Shown here piece after piece: positions 3,901-6,308 of a stretch of 6,308 bases of DNA. The translations under genes were made by a program, and so were the position numbers. The notes beneath the pieces are model-generated. The model made no database searches, had not been told where the DNA came from, and saw only the letters and a list, made by a program, of their open reading frames with translations. The DNA is from Candidatus Omnitrophota bacterium (lineage in GTDB: Bacteria > Omnitrophota > Gorgyraeia > Zapsychrales > Fredricksoniimonadaceae): positions 1 through 6,308 of the forward strand of contig JAHFGE010000093.1 in NCBI GenBank assembly GCA_023247575.1, written 5' to 3'. The first letter of the stretch is position 1, and each line of letters opens with the position of its first letter.

Positions 3901-6308
3901 TCTTTATTGACTAATTGGGCTAATACTAAGGTAGCAAAAGTCAACTTACTTAAGTCAAAGAAGGTTTTGGCCATTTCTCGTTTTTGGTCTTGGTTAAAAG
4001 GCAAAGGTGAATTAAACATACAAACTCCTCGCATGTTAAATTTGCCTGGGGAAGTGGCGGGGTTAATCATTCGATTTATGTTAACAGTTTGGGGAAGGAC
4101 TGGGAAGTTGTTAACAGAAATTAGCTTAGCATTGTTTGCAGGGACTGTCAATCCGGCCTTTGGCGGGATCAACGACCAGCCAATGCAGGTTGTTCATTCT
4201 GGCAGCGCTTGGTCGATAACGTCGGCCACAATTTTTGCAGTTATGTCCAATACGGCTATTTGGTTGTCGATAGGCCTTGTGCTGATCGGGGTCATTTATT
4301 TGTTAAGCAGGATTAATTGGCAGACCGTGGTTTATCGTTTACTTTATATCCATCTGGATAAATGGCTGCTGGCCGTCTATCCTCACCGGATAAGACGGTG
4401 GTGGAAGGACAAGAAATTAAACTGGCTCTGGAACCATGTCCTGGCCTTTGATGTGCGCAGTATGTCGTCCGAAGACCTCAGGAGACGCTACCGTCACATC
4501 ACCATCTTTTTGATTGATGCCTTGGAGAGGGAATTTGAGTTCAAGGGAAAACAGGCAAAGCTTCTCTCTGAGCTGCGCGCAAAAGTATTGAACAGACGCA
4601 TGGTGGATTATCCCCGACAGATCAAGGAAGCATTCGAGGCCATAGGCTTAGATCGCCAGCCTCTTCTCCGCCGGAAAAGGGGGCGTGTTATTAACTTGGA
4701 CAAATATTCCGTGGCCCTGGGCGCGCTCTTTCACGATCTTGATGATTTGGAAAACCCCTTGGCTTTGAATGCAGAGCCTTTTATGAACAATATTGTCCGC
4801 AGTGTCCTTAAACCCATGGATGTCGAAAAGATTTGCATGACTCGAAGAGGCTCCTATCATTTGTGGACTGATAGCGTCATTATAGCCATGCCGAAGATGT
4901 ATTTGTATAAAGGCAAAAATGCTCTTTATCCTCCCGCTATTCATAAAGGATTTGGAGAGCAGGACCCCAGGGAACCAATGACAGACCAGGAGAGGACGCT
5001 ACAGCAAAAGACCAGGCAGCTTATAGACCATGTGGGAATCCTGCTTGGGCAGGGGCTTTTGCGCGGCAGTCATATGGCGGATTATTATGATGATTTCAGA
5101 AATACATTTGATGAACTTAAAGAACGGATTACCGTGGTCTGCGTGGAATCGCCGATGCCGGATCTGTTGACGGACTCTCCCTACCGTGTTATCCGGACAG
5201 TCAGCGCCGGGCGGCGGCGTATGGTCATGTATGTACCAAGAAAATTTTTAGAACGTTTCGATTTGGATAAGCCCAAGGACAAAAAACTGGCTACCATCTT
5301 CTTCATGTATTTGCTGGAATGGGTTTATCTATACAGGCGCCTATCGGATGACTTCACGCGTAATTTAAACGATAGGGAATACCAGAAATTAAATGATACA
5401 ACAGTTCGTTTTGCCCAGGAGAATCTCTATGGTTTACTCGAGCCGGCGGAAGTTCAACAGTTTTTGTTTGGGCTCATGCAGGAATCAATCGTGGCTGAGA
5501 CTGTGCATTTGGTCCCCAGATTGATTGAAGAGTACCGCCAGGCCCGAGTGGAAGCTGCTGAGCTTTTGCGACAATATCCTGACGGTTATAAGAGAGATGA
5601 GAGGTACAGGACGACTCAAGGGGAGTGGTTAACCGATAATGATTTAAGGGATATGTTTGGCCGCAGTGAAAGGCAGTTTAAACACCTGATGACGTTTTTT
5701 AATCTTTTGGGTGATACTCACAGAGCTGCTGAGGCCTATAAAGAAATGAAGAAAATGAAGCGTATCAATCAGCGCAGCGACTACGGCCTTTATCCCGCCA
5801 TCCAGCAGGCGGAAATTACCATGGTGGCCTTGCGCTATGGTTATTATAAAGAATTCTTAAGAGAATTTAAGATTCTCAGCACTGCCCGTGGCTTTCCTTT
5901 TGCTCCTATGGTTGCGACCTTGTATACACGACATGATCAATTAGTTTATCTGCGCATGCAATTGATGGCGGCACTTTCTAAACTTGAACCGGAAACCAAA
6001 TATATCCTTAACTATATGGCTTCTCAAAGCCCTAGACCTAAACAACTAGGTCGGATTTTAGTCCGCGCGCAAGCCATGATTGATAAAGCCAGGAAAAATT
6101 ACGCTCATTATGGCCTAGAGCCCTGGCCGTCTGACTTCTGGATGATGCGGCGTCTTCGCCTTAAGGAACTTTTGGGTTCAAAATTAGGAGGGGCCTTCTT
6201 GACTGTCAGCCTCTTGTTAGGTGTTTTTTGGTGGTCCCCTGCTTTGTCAGACCAGAGTGTGACCCTGGCGTGGGATCCCCACCCAGACTCCAGGGCCGCT
6301 GGCTACAT
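1..6308 (+). CDS. Internal fragment of a giant multidomain protein gene, open at both ends
   Basis: Frame 1 has no stop codon over 2,102 codons; start and stop lie outside the window. The translation holds a phosphohexomutase (residues 1-300), a helical linker (301-480), a HAD phosphatase domain (481-780), a hydrophobic repeat (783-859 and 1079-1167), two stretches that are the antisense of minus-strand genes (about 860-1078 and 1168-1387), a transmembrane helix near 1416-1436, about 600 unrecognised residues, a second hydrophobic segment (2063-2080) and the start of a fibronectin type III domain. The mix of cytosolic enzyme domains with membrane and surface-type segments suggests a very large envelope-associated protein or polyprotein, but this is inferred. 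Internal methionines at 4243 and 6142 lack ribosome binding sites, so I see no reason to split the frame there. The open frame is certain; that it is translated as one chain is likely but unproven. Giant genes of this style are known in Omnitrophota. Confidence 0.8.
901..1440 (+). other. Helical linker between the mutase and HAD domains
   Basis: Residues 301-480 of the giant protein are rich in charged and aliphatic residues with few glycines or prolines, as expected for an alpha-helical bundle. No catalytic motif and no hydrophobic run long enough to cross a membrane is visible. I do not recognise the family. It joins the end of mutase domain IV directly to the HAD domain with no break in frame, so it is probably a spacer or an interaction domain rather than a separate protein. 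Confidence 0.55.
1441..2340 (+). other. HAD-superfamily phosphatase domain (HAD-IIB / phosphomannomutase-2-like)
   Basis: All four HAD motifs are present in order. Motif I is DKDKTLT (residues 498-504), giving the nucleophile D498 and the acid/base D500. Motif II is the serine in VLASGSD (near 532-534). Motif III is K700 in INKGYG. Motif IV is GDE followed by GGND (722-731). The long insert between motifs II and III, and the SINI...INKGYG and GGND signatures, point to the HAD-IIB group, which holds Cof-type sugar phosphatases, sucrose-phosphate phosphatases and eukaryotic phosphomannomutases. The likely reaction is dephosphorylation or phosphate transfer on a sugar phosphate, possibly on the product of the mutase just upstream in the same chain. 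The exact substrate is unknown. The catalytic residues are intact, so the domain is probably active. Confidence 0.85.
2348..2576 (+). repeat. Repeat module, copy 1 (hydrophobic hairpin ending in the NPRGLGI motif)
   Basis: This 229-bp direct repeat matches 3236-3500. It encodes KKPNGGHVLGLEP, then two hydrophobic stretches (about residues 797-812 and 816-832), a basic cluster (RKFFARRKP) and AKEESANPRGLGI. It looks like a two-helix membrane hairpin with a positive flank. The first 106 bp differ from copy 2 at two positions (2355 and 2440), and the last 39 bp (2538-2576) are identical, while the middle has diverged and lacks 36 bp found in copy 2. The copies start 888 bp apart, which is 296 codons, so they share the same frame. 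Cassette A begins right after this copy. Confidence 0.92.
2557..2569. other. Short hairpin at the repeat 1 / cassette A junction
   Basis: AACCC and GGGTT flank a GCG loop, next to the end of repeat copy 1 and 14 bp beyond the toxin stop. No T-run follows on the minus strand, so termination would be weak at best. The identical site borders cassette B. Confidence 0.4.
2583..2999 (-). CDS. PIN-domain toxin (putative toxin-antitoxin RNase, COG1569-like)
   Basis: This 138-residue protein has the fold signature of PIN ribonucleases, Mg-dependent enzymes that usually cut tRNA or mRNA when released from their antitoxin. It opens with LKAVIDTSVFTAGI (catalytic D7), has acidic E44/E45 mid-protein, then EDPDDDIFLMIAL (D90, D94) and VVSLDNHLLK (D112), and ends in a short strand-helix tail (IPIIKPATFLQRL). 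Order, spacing and length match the family of putative toxin components of PIN type. The start chosen is the ATG at 2999; the frame runs upstream to 3083, but that part overlaps the antitoxin and has no family resemblance. There is no strong Shine-Dalgarno site, and the gene overlaps the antitoxin end by 20 bp, so translation is probably coupled. Oddly for its size it has no tyrosine and no tryptophan; the lack of tyrosine keeps the opposite giant frame free of stops. Confidence 0.9.
   Translation of the reverse strand: MLKAVIDTSVFTAGIISAAGASRRIIHAMSAGLFIPVACEETIEEFVDVCQRHKFENFISKTEAKTLIEILHRRTLIVRPAIITKPITEDPDDDIFLMIALTARADCVVSLDNHLLKVETFRNIPIIKPATFLQRLNV
2980..3180 (-). CDS. Putative antitoxin partner of the PIN toxin
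   Basis: This 66-residue protein is encoded just before the PIN toxin and overlaps it by 20 bp, the usual antitoxin-first order. Its N-terminus (MSRVTLDLTPKQIMNLAEKL) is a short strand followed by a helix, which could be a ribbon-helix-helix-like DNA-binding start, though I cannot assign a family. The rest is basic and helical, ending in a His- and Lys-rich tail. The Shine-Dalgarno AAAGGAG at 3188-3194 sits 7 nt from the ATG at 3180. An ATG at 3183 and a TTG at 3186 in the same frame are alternatives with 4-nt and 1-nt spacing. Its role, neutralising the toxin and probably repressing its own promoter, is inferred from context. It has no TTA, CTA or TCA codons, each of which would be a stop in the opposed giant frame. 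Confidence 0.8.
   Translation of the reverse strand: MSRVTLDLTPKQIMNLAEKLQDFTAQFRIRKILERIDARKGLRPSTRDILKEIHTHRNQKHAQSRH
3203..3231 (-). promoter_or_regulatory. Sigma-70-type promoter of the toxin-antitoxin module
   Basis: On the minus strand, TTGACG (3231-3226) and TATGCT (3208-3203) are separated by exactly 17 bp, matching the housekeeping consensus at 5/6 and 4/6 positions. Transcription would start near 3196, only a few bases before the Shine-Dalgarno site. The promoter lies immediately outside repeat copy 2, so the cassette carries its own expression signal. Confidence 0.65.
3342..3384. repeat. In-frame palindromic element inside repeat copy 2
   Basis: The arms GCCCCGTA (3346-3353) and TACGGGGC (3372-3379), and AAGACCC (3355-3361) and GGGTCTT (3365-3371), form a 15-bp stem with a single bulged C and a TCT loop. 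The palindrome lies in a 36-bp segment absent from copy 1 and bracketed by the direct repeat GCTTGCC (3342-3348 and 3378-3384). It adds 12 codons (around PYKTLWVFTGLA) without breaking the frame. No T-run follows on either strand, so it is not a standard terminator. It resembles the coding-compatible palindromic elements known in Rickettsia in style, not in sequence. Confidence 0.75.
3481..3493. other. Short hairpin at the repeat 2 / cassette B junction
   Basis: Same AACCC-GCG-GGGTT hairpin as at 2557-2569, here 10 bp beyond the stop of the 34-residue gene. Its place at both cassette borders could mark a recombination or insertion point, or be incidental since it encodes the conserved NPRGL residues. 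Confidence 0.4.
3503..3607 (-). CDS. 34-residue single-helix membrane peptide
   Basis: The product is one strongly hydrophobic helix (MLSMAIAMLIFVLIVGIWFG, residues 1-20) followed by a basic, histidine-rich tail (EQYQVKKHHHSAH). The Shine-Dalgarno AAAGAGG (3614-3620) lies 6 nt before the ATG, the same geometry as the 38-residue gene. It is the last gene of the cassette, and its stop lies 2 bp from the end of repeat copy 2. The family is not recognised. Size and layout resemble many small membrane regulators and also type I toxin peptides, so a role cannot be fixed. It lies in the third antisense register and freely uses TTA, TCA and a tyrosine codon, which its cassette neighbours avoid according to their own registers. 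Confidence 0.7.
   Translation of the reverse strand: MLSMAIAMLIFVLIVGIWFGIEQYQVKKHHHSAH
3609..3686 (-). CDS. Possible 25-residue hydrophobic peptide
   Basis: A reading frame opens 4 bp after the stop of the 38-residue gene and ends 1 bp before the start of the 34-residue gene. It encodes MIMTVSVAAGVIGILV followed by a polar tail (QPNTNNKEA). An inner ATG at 3680 would give 23 residues. There is no Shine-Dalgarno site; reinitiation after the nearby stop is the only obvious route. It may simply be the spacer that carries the next ribosome binding site. The close fit between its neighbours and the hydrophobic start keep it as a candidate. Confidence 0.3.
   Translation of the reverse strand: MIMTVSVAAGVIGILVQPNTNNKEA
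3691..3807 (-). CDS. 38-residue single-helix membrane peptide
   Basis: It starts at the ATG overlapping the stop of the 71-residue gene (ATGA). A textbook Shine-Dalgarno AAAGGAG (3814-3820) lies 6 nt upstream, which strongly supports translation. The product begins MNNLILFFSFMTLFAIAVG, one membrane-spanning helix (about 3-22), followed by a polar, basic tail (TRSSRHGSGQTGVKHF). I do not recognise the family. It could be a subunit or regulator of a membrane complex with the 71-residue protein, or a membrane-acting peptide of the type I toxin kind; the sequence does not decide. It contains no TTA, CTA or TCA codons although it is rich in Leu and Ser, in line with its being directly opposed, codon to codon, to the giant frame. 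Confidence 0.75.
   Translation of the reverse strand: MNNLILFFSFMTLFAIAVGVVVTRSSRHGSGQTGVKHF
3804..4019 (-). CDS. Small two-helix membrane protein (DUF6722-like)
   Basis: This 71-residue protein has a polar N-terminus (about 1-18), then FFDLSKLTFATLVLAQLV (20-37) and a second hydrophobic helix (about 44-64), ending in a short charged tail (RTERSHL). The K-x-FFDLSKL-x-FA pattern followed by a second helix resembles the small DUF6722 membrane family; I recall that resemblance but could not test it. Its function is unknown. The start at 4019 has a Shine-Dalgarno GAGGAG (4025-4030) at 5-nt spacing. A longer version from 4172 would begin upstream of the promoter candidate and adds residues with no pattern, so I reject it. 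The stop codon overlaps the next start as ATGA, so the two are translationally coupled. Like the PIN toxin it has no tyrosine. Confidence 0.82.
   Translation of the reverse strand: MFNSPLPFNQDQKREMAKTFFDLSKLTFATLVLAQLVNKDLDTPIVIFGAFMFTAWFSVATIILRTERSHL
4079..4116. promoter_or_regulatory. Two identical palindromes, possible operator pair
   Basis: The perfect 8-bp palindrome TGTTAACA occurs at 4079-4086 and at 4109-4116, both followed by G on the plus strand. The copies are exactly 30 bp apart, about three helical turns, so both would face the same side of the helix. The first lies at the predicted transcription start of the operon and the second in its leader, where a bound repressor could block initiation and elongation. 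No regulator gene in the window is an obvious partner. Confidence 0.4.
4123..4151 (-). promoter_or_regulatory. Candidate promoter of the tiny-membrane-protein operon
   Basis: On the minus strand a perfect TTGACA (4151-4146) is followed after 17 bp by TAAGCT (4128-4123). The -10 match is weak (3/6) but close to the TATGCT of the cassette A promoter. Transcription would start near 4116, leaving a leader of about 97 nt before the 71-residue gene. The leader contains several CTTCCC runs; I see no known riboswitch. Confidence 0.5.
4243..6141 (+). other. Uncharacterised membrane-anchored region of the giant protein
   Basis: The region opens with one clear transmembrane helix (SNTAIWLSIGLVLIGVIYLL, residues 1416-1435), followed by a basic, tryptophan-rich stretch (1440-1480) expected on the cytosolic side. 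About 560 residues follow, rich in charged and aromatic residues and mostly helical by composition, with no further membrane helix. Segments such as ALGALFHDLDDLENPL and MVMYVPRKFLERFDL look like folded, conserved protein rather than random antisense. I see no metal-binding, nucleotide-binding or protease motif that I can name. The part around 5580-5980 has alternating helices that could be TPR-like, but without a clear consensus. The methionine at 4243 has no ribosome binding site, so I keep the region within the giant chain. Confidence 0.6.
6142..6308 (+). other. Signal-like hydrophobic segment and start of a fibronectin type III domain
   Basis: A basic stretch (MMRRLRLKELLGSKLGG) precedes a hydrophobic run (AFLTVSLLLGVFWWSPALS) and then SVTLAWDPHPDSRAAGY, the typical first strand of a bacterial fibronectin type III domain. 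The layout is that of a signal peptide or anchor followed by an extracellular domain. It could have been the N-terminus of a separate secreted protein that became fused, since two ATG codons stand at 6142 and 6145, but no ribosome binding site precedes them and the frame is continuous. The domain runs off the window end. Confidence 0.7.

Larger units (their letters stand above)
3501..4160 (-). other. Cassette B: operon of tiny membrane proteins nested antisense in the giant frame
   Basis: Minus-strand genes of 71, 38, perhaps 25, and 34 codons are packed head to tail from 4019 to 3503, with a promoter candidate upstream at 4123-4151. The last stop lies 2 bp beyond the end of repeat copy 2, mirroring how cassette A abuts copy 1. 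The far border is uncertain because no third repeat is seen; I place it near 4160, upstream of the -35 box. The region is visibly richer in A and T than its flanks, yet the giant plus-strand frame stays open throughout. Confidence 0.7.

Noticed and set aside
2577..4160. Reading the plus-strand translation across the cassettes as a true protein domain
   Set aside because: The minus-strand genes have convincing motifs, start sites and promoters, and the plus translation here is their antisense; it is open but unlikely to be a selected fold.
4020..4172. N-terminal extension of the 71-residue membrane protein to a start at 4172
   Set aside because: It would begin upstream of the promoter candidate, lacks a ribosome binding site and adds no recognisable sequence, while the start at 4019 has GAGGAG at 5-nt spacing.
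4243..4245. Possible separate gene start for the C-terminal membrane region
   Set aside because: No Shine-Dalgarno site precedes the ATG and the upstream frame is open without a break.
4648..4944. 98-codon minus-strand reading frame
   Set aside because: No recognisable pattern; lies opposite well-formed plus-strand protein, so most likely a shadow.
6035..6052. Hairpin GACCTA-AACAAC-TAGGTC as a possible terminator
   Set aside because: Only a 6-bp stem with no proper T-run, inside a continuous coding frame.

Overview
The window reads as the inside of one giant gene. Plus-strand frame 1 is open from the first base to the last (2,102 codons, no stop), so both ends of the protein lie outside. 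In order it encodes: the last three domains of a phosphohexomutase (1-900); an alpha-helical linker (901-1440); a HAD-type phosphatase domain (1441-2340); a hydrophobic module (2348-2576), repeated at 3236-3500; about 640 unrecognised residues with one membrane helix (roughly 4243-6141); and a signal-like hydrophobic segment leading into the start of a fibronectin type III domain (6142-6308). Giant multidomain open frames joining sugar-phosphate enzymes, membrane segments and adhesion domains are known from Candidatus Omnitrophota (OP3). I infer that phylum or a similar uncultured bacterium; no rRNA or marker gene here proves it.

The unusual part is 2577 to about 4160. Two compact minus-strand gene cassettes sit antisense inside the giant frame, each next to a copy of the repeat. 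Cassette A (2577-3235) is a toxin-antitoxin module: a promoter, a 66-residue putative antitoxin, and an overlapping 138-residue PIN-domain toxin. It fills the space between the two repeats almost exactly. Cassette B (about 3501-4160) is an operon of very small membrane proteins (71, 38, possibly 25, and 34 residues). Three of them have clear Shine-Dalgarno sites, and the operon has a plausible promoter with a pair of identical palindromes just downstream.

The giant frame stays open through both cassettes. The minus-strand genes look depleted of exactly the codon combinations that would create stops in it. Genes in one antisense register have no tyrosine, and their His and Gln codons always follow a codon ending in C. 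Genes in the directly opposed register have no TTA, CTA or TCA codons. A gene in the third register uses these freely but avoids its own forbidden combinations. This points to cassettes being acquired or retained only when the giant frame stays readable. The cassettes may depend on the giant gene as a stable home, or simply be tolerated in it.

The repeat copies have near-identical ends and a diverged middle. Copy 2 has an extra 36 bp, in frame, forming a strong hairpin, like a palindromic element inserted into a coding region. I see no tRNA, rRNA, CRISPR array, transposase or integrase.
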